Source: Dromaius novaehollandiae (taxonomy: Eukaryota > Chordata > Aves > Casuariiformes > Dromaiidae). From it: a stretch of DNA of 64,000 nt. The notes beneath the pieces are model-generated. The model was not told where the DNA came from and did not search any database. It was given only the letters and a program-made list of their open reading frames with translations. The translations under genes and the position numbers were made by a program. Below, one piece after another: positions 23,441 to 36,698 of the stretch (positions within the stretch are counted from its first letter, which is position 1; the number at the start of each line of letters is the position of its first letter). The stretch spans positions 20,255,001 to 20,319,000 of the forward strand of contig NC_088102.1 of the NCBI RefSeq assembly GCF_036370855.1. Direction: 5' to 3'.

Positions 23441-25799
23441 CTAAGAACAAGGTTATCTGAAGCAAATTATGAAATGTGCCCTACTATGGAATAGAGAGGA
23501 ACCTTGACTCCTCATTTTATATTCTGACTTTTGGACAAAACTGCCTCTATTTTTTATTTCACCATTTATCATTCTGGTTTTCTAGGGAAACGAGTCTTAT
23601 GCAATCACGCTTTCTGTCTGTCCCATCGTAATTATTTTTAATACACTGGCCCATTTCAGCCAAACTGGATACAAATAGAAATCTCAAAAATCCTGAGTTT
23701 TTAGAACTTAGATTTTTGGCAACGTACATTGTTTTCTGGCTGAAGCAGAGAACATACTACTTATTCATTCTGAGAAACAGAAGCAGGTTATCTATTAATG
23801 GTGTTTACTCATTTCTTACATGTAAGTAGTTTTTCAACATACATATAGCTTCAGTCAGCTGTGGTATATACTGCCTGTTATTCAGCTGTACAACTAGGGA
23901 ATAGATCCTGAAAACGCAGAATATGTACAAGGAAAAGGAAGACGGTGAGAAGCATGAAGAGAACTGGAAGTATTGTAAAGGGAAAAGTCACTAGGGCATT
24001 GGGTTATTTTGATAGGGAGACGTAGGAAATTTATAGTATGCTAGATTTCATTATTTCTCTACTCATTAAAGATCTTGCTTCTGTTCCTCTAATTTTTTTC
24101 TAAAAGAGAAAATTGGATTGATGCTGACAGCGTCTGTTATTTGGCAAGGCTAATTCCTTAGGACATCATTAACCCCTGTGTACCCTGCCATAACCCTGTC
24201 AGGGTTTTTGAGGAGAATATATTTTTATGCTTCTGAAAGAAAGCAAAAGAACAAAAATGGACAGAATTATAGGAGATTGGAGCATGGCAAGTGGTTGAAT
24301 TTCTTGCATATTCTGTAATAGTTTAGAACAAAACTTTTTCAAGTTTTTTTATTATTATGAAGCCTTTCAAGTAGACACCTGTGATATCTATAGGATAAGT
24401 CTTAAAAGTCTTTCAGAGGATGCTTACTAAAGTTAATCTGTTTGCTATTCTGTGCAACTTTCAAGACATGGAGCCAGGACCAAAGCTTTCCGCCTCCTAA
24501 TTGCTTAAGTAATTGCTTTGTACGTGACATTCTGCTTTTTAAGTCTCACATTAGCTCCTTTTTCTTAACTGCATCAAATTTAGACTTTTCTCTACCTCCA
24601 AGACCGTGACACATTTATGAAGCAATGTGCATCTTAGATGCTAACTCATGTTGTCTTTTGGCCTTCCAGCAGGAGCGTTCTTGGTAGTCCTGCTCTCTCT
24701 TCTATTCTTGACTTCATACCTCTGCCCAAGTTAACACATGCCTTTCTTTTTACTTTGGAATATTTTCTGTATCATCTAATCTTTTGTAAATAAACAGTGA
24801 TAAAAATAGTTGAATATTAAAACTATATTAGCTGTTTAGAAATTATATTAAAAATTGTATAGTTATTGGTAGGAAAGTTACTCGGGGCAAGATGTGAAAG
24901 AATGGAAATCAAGGGTGAAATTGAATGGGATAAAGTATTGGAAAGGAACGACACAAATAGGAAGTAGAAATTGTTCAAAGATAGATGAATGTATGTCCTA
25001 ATGTTATGCATGTTGCTTAGCAACAAGCAGTAAAAATGTGGATGAAGAAAAGTACGAAAAGTAATTAAAGGAAAGAGGCATATGAACTGCATGGTACAGT
25101 CTAATAATCAGGAATACAAAAAAGATGAAAAAGCAAAGATGGAGAAAAAATGGATTTAAAGAATGTTAAGATAAATGTTGAAACACTTTTTATTCTTTGT
25201 AGATTGATTTTTTCCCTGTAACATTAGGTAGCAAAAATAGACAGCAACTTTTTCTGTAATAATGCCTTAATATAATATATTTACCCTAGGGGAAACATAC
25301 ATTTCAAAACATGAATTGACTATAAAGAAAAATGTAAAAGACTCTAAAATAATAAACTGAAAAAACATGATAGTTTATTTTTCAACCTAAAATTAACACA
25401 GATTTTTAATTATCTTAGTTACTTAGAATATGAGAGTCTGAAATAATACCGCTCTCTTTCAGCAAGAATCCAGTTTTCCTGCAGCTTCTGCCTCTAAATC
25501 ACTTCTAGAAAGAGTGTGTTCTTGTGGTTGCTTTTAAAGATTAATTTTCTAATGCTTCGCATAGATAAAATTCCTTCTAGCACAGTTTTGCACTTGACTG
25601 TTTTCAAATATGATTTTGAATTTATGGAGAATTTATCATCAAAATGTATCAAAACAAATTTCAGGGATTTTTTTGCTCAACGTTCTTGAATAAGGAAGTT
25701 CCACTGTGGGTGTCCAACATGGACAAATCAATGAATATTTTTAGAATGGTTGTCTTGTAAGAAGAGTGAGAAGATCTGTTTTATTTAACTGCCAAAGGT
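23441..25799. other. Intron 5 segment with no gene
   Basis: AT-rich DNA. The minus-strand frame at 24823-25092 consists of hydrophobic low-complexity residues and has no recognisable family. Nothing else is supported. Confidence 0.55.
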
Positions 25800-25930
25800 T
25801 ACTGCATACTCTTCAGCAAATTGCTGTGCTGTTTGTGCCACAGTTTCCTCATTGCAAAATGACATTTCTCACCAGTCACACTGAGCACCTTAGTACCATA
25901 ATTGTTAATGCTTTTACAAAGTTTCAGTAT
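25800..25930 (+). mobile_element. MIR-like tRNA-derived SINE, core region
   Basis: The stretch reads CAGCAAATTGCTGTGCTG, then TTTGTGCCACAGTTTCCTCA (25836-25855), then TTGCAAAATGACATTTCTC. This matches the MIR core order: a 'ggcaagttacttaacctctctgtgcctcagtttcctcatctgtaaaatgg'-like segment. The tRNA-like head is not evident. It is strongly diverged, as expected for an ancient amniote SINE. Confidence 0.55.
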
Positions 25931-26479
25931 CCATACAGTGATCATACCTTAATGTAGGACCACAAGATATTGTTATAATATATGCCAGTTATTACATGAA
26001 TCTTATTCTTATAATAGTCATAATGAATAAGAATTATTGAAAAATAGGCTACTTAAGATCTGTGACCACTTTAAATTAGGTTCTTGTCTGTTTTTCAGCT
26101 GTAGTTTCTAAATTTGTTATGAATATTGTAATTCGAATAACAACTTGAATAAAACCATGTGGTAACAAGGTCCTGAAATCTAAAATTAGGAGGGAGGACT
26201 GTATAGTATATGTTTAGAAATTTGCATATAAAAATATGGAATAGTTTTTTGCATTGAAAAAATAATTTATAGAAGGAGATCAACCAGAAAAATATACACA
26301 AATGATGTTGAGGAAATATTTTCTATAATTTAAATAAACTATTCATATTTTTAAAAATGCTTTAATTTTTTAGTATTAAATAGTTATTATCGACAAATAC
26401 TTTTTCTGTGATTGGGCTGCCCGTTGTTATTTTCTGTTATCTCTAAGAGTTTCAGTTGAAAATGGTGTGCAACCATTGC

Positions 26480-27130
26480 AATACATTGGCAAACCCCTAT
26501 TTCGATACCCCCTCAGGATATTGGTCCCAAAGGGAAGATGTCTCTTGTGGAAAAGGAGATTGGAACTGTGGAAGTGGAATAAGGGAGATGAAAAGGTGGA
26601 TCAGAACCAATTTGATGAGAAGGGATTTGATGAAGAGAGGAGTAGGACTGACTGGGCAAACTGTTAAGGAGAGGAGATTCACTAGAATGGGCAAGAAGCT
26701 TGGGCACAAAGACTGGGTCTGTGAACTAGTATGGGAATAGCTGGAAGAGGTGGCAGACATGAGCGAGAAAGAGATGCTCTGAGGAGCTGGGATGTGAAAG
26801 GTCTGATTAGGAGCTGGGCAGAGAATCGGAAAGGAATCCAAAGAGTTGAGACTATGACTTGGTAAGTATAGTAAGGACAACTAGAATGAAAAAGACTGAA
26901 AAGAAGAAATGGTCTCTATATAGGCAATAAGAATAGGGCTAGGATGAGAAGATGGTGAGAAAAAAGGGCAAGTCAACAGAGTTTGGAGGGAAAGAGAAGA
27001 GATTCTTGTTTTCTACAGCACAACCCCTCCAGAAACTGGAATCCCAAGACTCCTAAGATTCTGTATTCTCCTACTCCTGGTAGGAATTTGTAACATCTAG
27101 TGTTACAGTGCTCCAATTCCATATACAAGG
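26480..27130. repeat. Purine-rich block, probably an ancient interspersed repeat
   Basis: From 26525 to about 27000 the plus strand is strongly enriched in G and A, with many GGGA/GAAGGA and GATGAGAAGG-like pieces. It is followed at 27020-27100 by a less biased part containing CAACCCCTCCAGAAACTGG and CTACTCCTGGTAGGAATTTG. The arrangement (long GGGA-rich stretch then a 'ccaggactcct'-like part) recalls unnamed repeats I have seen in reptile DNA, but I cannot name a family. The opposite frames of 94 and 127 codons at 26456-26740 and 26497-26880 come from the lack of stops in such biased sequence. Confidence 0.35.
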
Positions 27131-30100
27131 TGGAAGGTCATTAATGTGCATATGTGCTCTGTTAGCTCAAGTGACTGTAAGATAGATTCCAACTCTAATC
27201 AGAAGTCATTTGAATACTAATACACATCTACTTGATTTTTTAAAAAACTCTGCTTATAAAATTTATTTTAAAAGAATTCTGAGGTTGCATAATCAAGCAA
27301 TCTAAAGTGGGTTTGCTGCATGTTTTTATCTGAGCCAATCTGTGAGCATGAATTTTGTAAGAGTTGTTATGTGACCACATATTGTTTCCTTTTTTGTTTT
27401 TAACAAAGGAATTCCTGTTTCATTGTTTCATTCAGAGCTATCAGGGGACATTGTTCAATAAATGAGCATCTGTTCGATAGTCCGTTTCATCCTTACTGTT
27501 GAGTATGTGGCCTTGTGCTTTATTTACTCCACACCATGCAAACTCTGCAAAGTTAGTTTGGGTGCGATTAATCAAACTGTACAGCCATTTTCATATTACT
27601 GTATCCTCTGCTACTGCACCAACAGTAGTAAGTACTGAGACTTCCAGAGTCCTAGACGGTGGTTCTTGTGCTACAAGAGGGAGATCTGCTCTCTGTGTCT
27701 TTCCTAATGAAGAGTAGGAGATCTCGTCTCTCCTGGGCATGTTGGAAGAATGTGTGTGCAATTGTTTAAGACTATCAATGTCTGAATGATTTACTTGATT
27801 CCTCAGAACCATAAATGGGTGGCCATGAGCCACAGTAGAACAATTTTGCACCACCAAAGTTTGGTAAGAAGGTTTTGTGTATGCTTGGGGGAAGAGTAAA
27901 AGACAGTTCATGAGTAATAGCCCAACTGAAATCTGCAAGAAAGAGGTACTGTGCAATTATCAGGACAGCAATTGGAAAGCAAAACATTGCTACCAAGACA
28001 CTGGACTGAAAAACACAGTCAAACTTCTGCTTAAATGTATTTTGAACATTGTTTTATTTATAAGACCAGATATTTTTGCCAATCGTTGCTTGGTTCACAT
28101 TGGTCATCAAGTCTCCTTTATATGTTGTGCCTAAGAAATCATATAAAACATATGTTAACATTAAACACATGATATGAAGTTTATTTCTGAGTGGGATACA
28201 TACAGCATATAACATGCAAAATGTATGTATATCTTTCCATTATCTAAGTTAATTCATGTGAAACAAGTTATCTCTTTTTCAGAAAGCAAGATTTTCTTTG
28301 TGCTTGTTCAAGTGCAGCTTCTTTGTGCAACTTCAAGTTTAAATTTTGTGGTGTGTAAAGGCAGGTGTAATGAATGGAAAATAAAAGTTTATCTTGTGTT
28401 AGACAAAATTCTTATTCCCTCCAAATACCTGTACAAGATCACAAGCAACTATTTGATGTTAAAACATATACAAACAGTTGGGGAGGACCTTGAGGGCAGA
28501 GTAAGTTTAAAACTTGTTGCAAACGCAAAAATGACTGGAGTGTAGAAATAATCCTAATTTGCAGGAACAGATTAGCAACAAAGCTTCGAATAGAATGTTA
28601 ACACTAAAAGTAGTCAGATCATAAAGACCCGTGAGCTGGTACTGGTGGTGCTGAGTCATTTCTCCCTGAATACATGGATGTTAGCTGCATTTTTCCTGTG
28701 TTTTTGTTTTGCCATTCTTTAACAGTACAGAACACCAATCTGACACTTCAGGTATCAGTATTTCTTGGTTTATTGGTCATTTTAACAATTTCTTTAAAAA
28801 CTTGAGTTCACAAGTCCATTATTTTTTTCCGTTACTTCATGAAATATTTGTTTTGCCATGGTGAATCTTTGGTGTTCCTAAACTCATGAGTCAGCATTCC
28901 TCAGGCTGACTTCACTGATAACTTTGCATGAATGACTCAGGGATATTTAACAATATAAATGTTAAAGTGTTTGTAATAAAAACTAGCATTTCTTGTCATT
29001 TTTGTAAGTATTATATGTCTACTAGACTGCTTGAATGTCTAAAACATACCAGATTTGCCATGTAAGCGTGGCCAATGTATTCCTGATCCTGTAAGTGGTA
29101 TGAACTGTTGACTGATGTTAAAGAAACAAAAGATAGTGCATGGTACCAGGTCTTTTTCCCTTTGTTCTCTTGGGTGATAGATCTAGAAAGGCTTTTCTCT
29201 GGAGAATGCTCCCCTCTGCTTTGTAGAAATCAGTGTGTCATCCTAGAAACCAAATAAGTGATGGAAGCTTCTTTGTGACAGCACCTTGTGGCTGTTCCAG
29301 TGGTTTCTTAACTCAAGGGAGTTAAGTCTTCCAGTTAGGTGGGTCAGGATGAACAGTTTTCCAGAGTACCGATGTATGAGAAAGCTACTCTCAGGACAAT
29401 TAGGATATAACAGCTTTAAGTGTGAAGATGACATTTATTTAAGCAAAACAGTTTTATTATTATCTTCTTTGATTTTTTTGGCTATAACTTCATGTGCTGT
29501 TACTAACACAGAAACAAAATCTTTAACTGAAAACAGTGCTAAACTATGTAACACTACACCAAACTGAGTTGAGTGCTATGTTCAAAGGAAAGCCTCCCCC
29601 AAAATCAGTGAAAAAAATAAATTTACTCCTGTTGCCAGGAACACACCATTATCTAAAACCAAAAGAAAATCCTTTGTGACTAATACTGCTTGCTTTCCTT
29701 CTTTATTCTTGATACTTTTTGCATAGCCATTGATGCTTCCTCTTCTGCAGTCAAGGCAAATGCCTGCAATTCTCTTCGTTGATGCCTGCAAATGTCTCTG
29801 CTACCTCTGTAAGGCTATCAGGAACCAAAGAGTTCAACAACAGCAAGGTTATAGGATTGTTTCTCTATTCTGCCATCAAGGCAGAAGAGTAAAGAATGGA
29901 AAACCAAGCTGAAGAAGATCCAAGCCCTTCTAGTCACCGTCCACAGCTGACTTATAGAGATAAAACAAATTTAAATAAACATTTAAAACCTCCTGAAGTT
30001 CTTTAGTGTATATCAGTGCTTTAACAAAAATCATTGTGAATAAATATATTAACTTCTGCAAAGAGCAAAAAATAAGTAATAAGTAGCTTTCCACTGTTAC

Positions 30101-33100
30101 CGTTTCTGCTGCTCTTTTTAAGGGTGCAGTATCGGTGAATGAATGTCATTTCCTTCATATTTTATAATTGGTCCCTATGAGGAAAATTAACTACTTTGTG
30201 TGAAATGTGCTCTAGAAATGTAAAGTATTTTTATTCTTACAAGACGCAGGCCTGCCTTGATTCAGCAACAGTGAAATAAACAAAATGAATAGTTAGATTA
30301 ATCTGACTTGCACAGCACTTGAAACAATGGACTGGATATATAAACCTAGCAACAGTAAATCTCCCGGAGGAGACACCTCAGGCTTGATAAGAATGCTTAG
30401 AAAACAGAAAAATTAGATCCAGTATACTTCAAAATATTTTCAAGAGAAAATTATTGAATTTTGCACCAAGATATTGTTGAGATTAATCTTAGCTTGCACT
30501 TTTGCATTTTTTGTGTGTTTTTTTCTAATTAGGAAGTTCTTTTAATATGCAACTTGCTTTCTAAGATGTTGCCCTTTGAAGGCTGGTGGTGACATTGAAT
30601 TAAAAGATAGGTGTCCCTATTCTCAAGAAAGAGTATGGTTTCAAAATACTGCATAAATATTGACTGAATTCAAGCTTCCAAGATTTTTTGAAGGCTTTCT
30701 AGAATAACCTTTTTGAGAAGCTTTAAGGAAATGAGCTATCTCTTAAAATGTACTTTTGTACCATGGTGTGTAAGAAGAAAAGAGGAAGAAAAATTGGGCC
30801 ATTTTTATCATCAAAAAACTTTTAAGGAAGAGCCTGAGGGTTTTAAAATCCAATATAGGAGATGAACAGTGATGTAGCAATACTTACAAATGACATAATG
30901 TTATTTACCTTAATCACAAGTAGACAAGTTTTGAGGTGTGTCAGAGGCTCCCAGTAAAGCTAGGATAATAGACAGCACAGTGACGGAAAAGTGATGTGTT
31001 CAACAATAAAGCTAATACAAATTGGAATGAATAATTACTACTCAGTTTTGAATATCTTTATTTCAAATCGGGAGGAGTGCTTTTGTTGAGATTTCACTGG
31101 AAATGCACTCCTAATTTGAAGAAGTACTAGAATATACACGGGATAGAGAAATATACTACAAACAAGTATAGAAATGTATAAATCAAAGTTGTGGTCTGCC
31201 TTTGAACACTAGGTTTCTCTAACTTAAAGAAAAAGAATTTAAAAAACAGGAACAAACCTTGTTAGAATTCCACATGAAAAGACGCTGTAAATTTGGGATT
31301 CTCTAATTTAGGAAGCAGATAAATAGTAGGATACATAATAACAGTTGCTAAGAAAACGTAAAATGGTGTATTTCAACATACCATTTGATGAGGTAGTAAA
31401 GCAAAGGGGTAATAATAAAATTGAATGGCAAGAAATTTCATTTTGCTGAAAGAAAATACTTTTTGATTGTTGTTTCAACCCAGCGGATAGTTGCATTTAA
31501 AGTATATTCCATAAAATAGAACCCAAGGTCTAAAGCTTAGCACTATTCAAGAAGTTGAGACAGTTATATTAATTATAAGGATTTGCACAGTTACATTAGT
31601 TATTTGCAGTGACATTGACAAGCAATCAGGATTCTTACTTTGCAATTACAAGATGATCACCAGCTGCAGATGGATTAGATTAAGAAGAAAATTTATCTAT
31701 GAACAATCCATTTAATGATTTGCTACTATGGAGTTTCATGTACCTATCAGTGAAGGATCTGAAGGAGCCATTGCGGGAGAATGAAAGCTGAACTAAACAG
31801 ATCTTTGATTCTGACATTTCAAGACCAACACCATAGAAGATCTGTTGGAAACAGCTGACTGTTACAACCACCACATTACAAACAGGAAGCTGAGAGTAAA
31901 GAAGAGGAAGATGTACTGTAAATTTGAAAATCATATTTCATTCTGAAAATGATCCAGCCTTTGTAATTATAAAGAATTCTCTTTTAAAAAGCTGAGAGGC
32001 TTTTTTCAGCCTGCCTTTGTCAATTCTTATCACTGTCTATGTGTTATTGGCTTCAGAAAATAGCAAGTGGAGAACCATTCTACCATAGTGAATGTACAGG
32101 TTGGATTGGGCCTTAGTTCTTGACTCTTCAAATGTTCTTTTTCTATCTTTAAATCTCCTACAAATGTTTATTCAAATAAATTAAAGATTCAAAATCAGTG
32201 ATGCACCTAGAGCTGACTGAGTTCTGTTGACTCTAATGGATATACTGGTACTTCAGCATATGCACAGAAGTAATTGGTTAACAAATGCTGCCCTGAATTG
32301 GGAGTATACATGGAATATGCATGGAACTCCATTGTCACAGGTACACAAAAAAATATCTGAGACTTTGATGTAGATTTAATGTAAAAGTTCTACAAGATAT
32401 TGATGCTATAAAGCAGGGAAGAGCAATTTAGATTTAAAGCACTTTTCAAATGCTCAGACCCTAAAATATTTTCATTTTGCACCCTTTTCCTTGGTAATCC
32501 TTTTTCTTTCTAGTAAAAGATCTTCCCTCTGGTAACAAGCTACCTGTTGTAGAAACAGAAGATTCTATCTTGAGACAAAATAAATTCCTAAAAATACCTG
32601 TGTTAAGGCAGACACAAGTGTAGTGTGCTTTGTTTGGAGGGTGTGACAGGGAAGACTCAATCATGTGATAGCAGCTGCTAATAAAAGTCCTGAACACAGG
32701 CGGAATAGGTAGAGCTGTGGCGCTTTGACAGTGTGCACCTGCCGCTGCGATTATTCCTGGTCTTTTTCCTTGGAGCTACCCAGGATGCTGACCTCATCCT
32801 CAGCTGTTGGATAGGATACTGGCCAATGAAGTGTTGTGTTTTGGATGAAGGCCCAACTTTATGATACTGTCTGAGAATGATTTTTTTTAATAATTGGTAT
32901 CATAAAGACCTTTACCATGTGCATGTGTTATGTACTTGTCTAAATGACATGCACTGCCACAAGATACTTGCAGTGTTAACTGATCTCCTTTGTTACCCCA
33001 GAATATATGCTTTACAGTTACGGTGCTATTTCTAATCTTATTGCAGTTTATATCATTCTCTTGCTTAGCATTAATTGTTGCTCTTCTCACAACAGCACTT

Positions 33101-33964
33101 TTCTCATGACTATTAAAAGAACTGTATTTATTCTTCTACCTCCACTAGAGATAGAAAAAATTCTGGAATGGAACAAAGGATTTTTGTTCCTTTTTTAATA
33201 CTATCAACTTACTATTTTTTATCAACCAGTTTCTTATGTTGTGTTTGTATTGTTCAGAAGTGGAAGCCTGGCAGTTGGAAATGTACAGTAGAAGTGGTGA
33301 AATGTCTTTATAAGCACAGTATTCAATAATATCCCATAAATATAATAGAAAAATGATCTGGTAGTTTCCATCCCTGATACAAGTAACTAAAAAAAATTTC
33401 AAATGATGTAAGGTCCCACAGAGTTACTAGATCTAACTTAATTATCTTTATGAAGATATTATTATACTGAAATGCATACTGTCATATTGGAATCTACCAT
33501 TTGTTAATATTTTATATCGAATAGTCTTTTGTTCCAACATCTCTGAGAAAGATAGCTTTTAAGGATGAGGTAAATGTGGCTCTTACTGTAATGTACATGC
33601 AGATCATGACGCATACACGCTCAAGGACTTCTGTCAGCAGTGACGTGCTAAGCTGTGTGAGTTCCCTGTGCCCTGTAGGGTCCTCTGATGGTATAAATGA
33701 GTAAATGTGACCTAGTCTCTGCTGGTTTTCCCTTACTGTCCCTAACAATGCCCGATGTAATTCTTGTGAGATTTAAGGTTTGGTGATAAAGACGATTGTG
33801 TAGACGTAACATACTTAGGATATTGTACAGCATGTAACTTATGCGACAGTCTGATATAAAACATAGTATTATAAAAGTGTTATAGATTGAGAACCAACTG
33901 AATATATTTCAGAAAGTCATTGGAAATTATCACTGAATGGAGGTGTTTTCACATGAGTTTTGCA
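27131..33964. other. Intron 5 segment with no gene
   Basis: AT-rich DNA with several chance open frames, the longest a 121-codon minus-strand frame at 27591-27956. None shows a domain, a start context or flanking splice sites that would support a gene. No mobile element was recognised with confidence. Confidence 0.55.
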
Positions 33965-34905
33965 GTTATGAATACGAGGCTTGGTTTTATTGAATATTTT
34001 TGTGAGTGACTTGCCAGTACTAGTGAAATATGTGGATGACACTAAGATGAGCAAACTAGCAAAGAACGATTGAGACAAGGCAGTTATGCAAAGTGGCTTA
34101 GGTAGTTTGGTAGTCACTCGAAGGTGTATGTTTTAATGCAACCAAATGGAATCAAGTATCTGGAACCAGGGATTCCAGGCTGTGTCTGAATTACAAGGAC
34201 TATATCCTCAAAAGCTCCTACTTGGGAAAAGTGGTTGGGGTCATAGTGGGCAAGCAATCAAACATGAGATTCCAGCAGAGCAACGTGACAAAGAATGCAA
34301 ATGCGGTCCTTGGATATAATAATTGAAGTAGGTAATGAGGGTCTATGGGAAGGTTATTTTCTCATTCTCCTTGCATGACATTGATGAGACTGATATTGAA
34401 ATATGGTGTGGAATACTGATGTCTAAATTCTTTAAAATTTGAAGAGGGTATAGAAGACAAACCTGAAGATGGAATGAGGTCTAGAATCATTGCTTATATT
34501 AAGAGACTTTGAGCTCACCAAGTTCAGTCTATTACAAAGCTTGAGAGCCACCTGGTTACAGTGTATTAATGCCTCCACTGGGAGAAAATACTAGGTAGTA
34601 AATATATACTAACCAAAGAGAAAAGCATTACAAGCACTACACTATCTGGAAACTGAAGCCAGGGAAATGAAAATTAGAAATGCAATACTGATACTTAACA
34701 GTAATGGTGATTAATCATTGGAACAAATTATTAAGAGAAGTAGTAAACTATCTCATGTTATTTTTAAATAAATATTGGGTATTTTAAATACATAGAAGTT
34801 ATTTGACTCAATACAGCCAATTAACAGAAAAATTTAAAAGTCATCGGAGTACAGGAGGTCACACTAGGTTTGCTAATGATTCTTTTTAACTTTAAAATTT
34901 ATGAG
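33965..34905 (+). mobile_element. CR1 LINE, 3' part of ORF2 and 3' end, old copy
   Basis: The 5' part translates in one frame as NIFVSDLPVLVKYVDDTKM (about 33989-34045), which contains the reverse-transcriptase catalytic box (Tyr-Val-Asp-Asp; the usual CR1 form is F-A-D-D-T-K-L). A stop follows soon after. The later blocks keep the CR1 order: GAGCTCACCAAGTTCAGTCT (34511-34530), CTGGTTACAGTGTATTAATG, CACTGGGAGAAAATACTAGG, CTGGAAACTGAAGCCAGG, CATTGGAACAAATTATTAAG and finally AGGAGGTCACACTAGGTTTG (34853-34872) with an AAAATTTATGAG end. This is the 'gaggtcagactagatgat...aaaatctatgaa' ending of a CR1 group found in turtles, crocodilians and, as old copies, birds. There are many stops and indels, so it is not functional. 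Confidence 0.85.
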
Positions 34906-35193
34906 TCCATAGAAAACTATCTCAATAATCTGTTCCAGTAACAGAAGACAACTAATTCTGTTTGTATTGCTTTTAAGAAGTTGTGAGTGTGGTGTGATCA
35001 GTCTGATAAGCATGTTAATCTATATGATAGCCTTAAGACAGCCTATATGGGTAAGCCTAATAATGTACCCAGCCACTAAGCATGTTCATATATATGGTCC
35101 ACCATTCTCAGAGGAGTCTTCAGGCTGCTTCTGGGGCCATGGTTGCAGGCTCAAAGGACAGTGTAGAAATACGTAGCCATAGATATAGCCATA

Positions 35194-35233
35194 CATAGAC
35201 CTTTATTAGCAATCATAGACCTTTATTAGCAAT
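35194..35233 (+). repeat. Perfect tandem duplication, 20 bp x 2
   Basis: CATAGACCTTTATTAGCAAT occurs twice, head to tail, with no mismatch (35194-35213 and 35214-35233). The identity suggests a recent slippage event. Confidence 0.95.
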
Positions 35234-36681
35234 AGCACTGTAAATGACTCTGGCGAATGAGATGCAGATTTTGTTATTTTTAGGTGTGGGTCAAAAACAT
35301 CCATGTGTTCTAGATTCAAAGTCCCTCACCAGCAGTGAAGCATAACTGCCACTCAAAGTCCCCCTTGGCATGTTCCATTAAGAAGTTGCCAGGTGTTTCT
35401 TGAGAAGCTTTTGAAACTCTCATCCAGAGGCAGGTGAATGCTTGGGAAATCACAGTGCCAGTTTGGGTGTTGTTCAGGAAATCTACTTCAGTACCAGTAG
35501 TGGAGCCAACCAACAATGACTTACCAATACTATGCCTTCAAGGATCTGTTATTTCTAGAAATATTTCTTTTTTCTCACAAGCTCCTTCTTCTCTCCATCT
35601 ATGAACAAGTAATCCTTTCAGAGTCTAGTTCTCTACATAGAGCATTGCAGGATTGTTGCAGTGTCCACAGCAGTGGAGTAGTTAGCCTGTTCCTGGACAA
35701 CTTACTTGGTTAGTCCTACTGGACTATCGCATAAATTCCACAGTAAAGCCCTGTTGCAGATTTCAGAACATGAAGGTCTTCTGTCACGAAGGGTTCCAGC
35801 CTTTGTCAGCATCAGTAGACATTTCCTGTTCAATGGAATTGGGCAAGTTCAGTGTTTTCCAAGCTACTTTTGCTCTCTGGCAATCAGTGTTATTGCTGAT
35901 TGTAGAAAAATACAAAATGTTTGTTGATTTAGTTGATTTACATTACTATCTGCTCAGAAAGGAGCTGTACAGTTACGGATCATCTTCTCATCTAGTTTGG
36001 CCAGAAGGAGTGAAATTCACTGACAGTTTTAATAATGCTGTTCAGTTAATGAGTTTCTGAAGTGGCTGGTATTATTGTTTGGCTGAAAACTGAGCTTTCT
36101 AAACCATTGCAAAATACTGTTAGGGTTTCTTTGTAAGTTACAGCAAAGGAAGTTATTTTTATGGCCACCATTTAGAGGCAATCTCAACTATCAAACAATG
36201 TATCCAGGCTCATCACATTGCTATATTTTCACATGGAATTCTGCTGGAGTTGAGGAAATAAACAGAAAGTGAAATAATTATGTTTTTTAATTCCTGTTAT
36301 TCAAAAACTGAGTTACAGAGGGTGAGACTTAGAGAAGATAACACACAAGATCTGTGGGTGAGACAGAAACTGAGGTAGGCAGGTACAGTGACCTCAAAGT
36401 CATTCTCCTTTCCCTAGACAGTTTTTTTTCCCCACTCATTCCTGTTGCAACTGTTTTACCAACCATTTCAACTTCCATTTTGCAATATATTATGTAGCAG
36501 ACATTCCACATCATAGTTCTCTTACTGGATGTCTATAGGTTTATTTACTCTAGCAAAAGAAAAAAATTTGGAGCCACTTCATGGCTACTGCTGTCTTTCT
36601 GAAATAGTTGTCTTATTTACCGTTTGAAGAACTGTGCAAAAGAACAGCCTAAGTGTTCTTTGCTATTTTTTTTTTAGTTAT

Positions 36682-36698
36682 TATATATATATATATAT
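36682..36698 (+). repeat. (TA)n microsatellite
   Basis: About eight TA units follow a run of nine or more T. It is short and likely to vary in length between individuals. Confidence 0.9.

Noticed and set aside
26497..26880. A 127-codon minus-strand open frame rich in Ser, Pro and Leu.
   Set aside because: It is a by-product of the purine-rich plus strand; no domain or promoter context is seen.
27591..27956. A 121-codon minus-strand open frame.
   Set aside because: There is no recognisable family, no splice or promoter context, and overlapping frames on the other strand look equally plausible.
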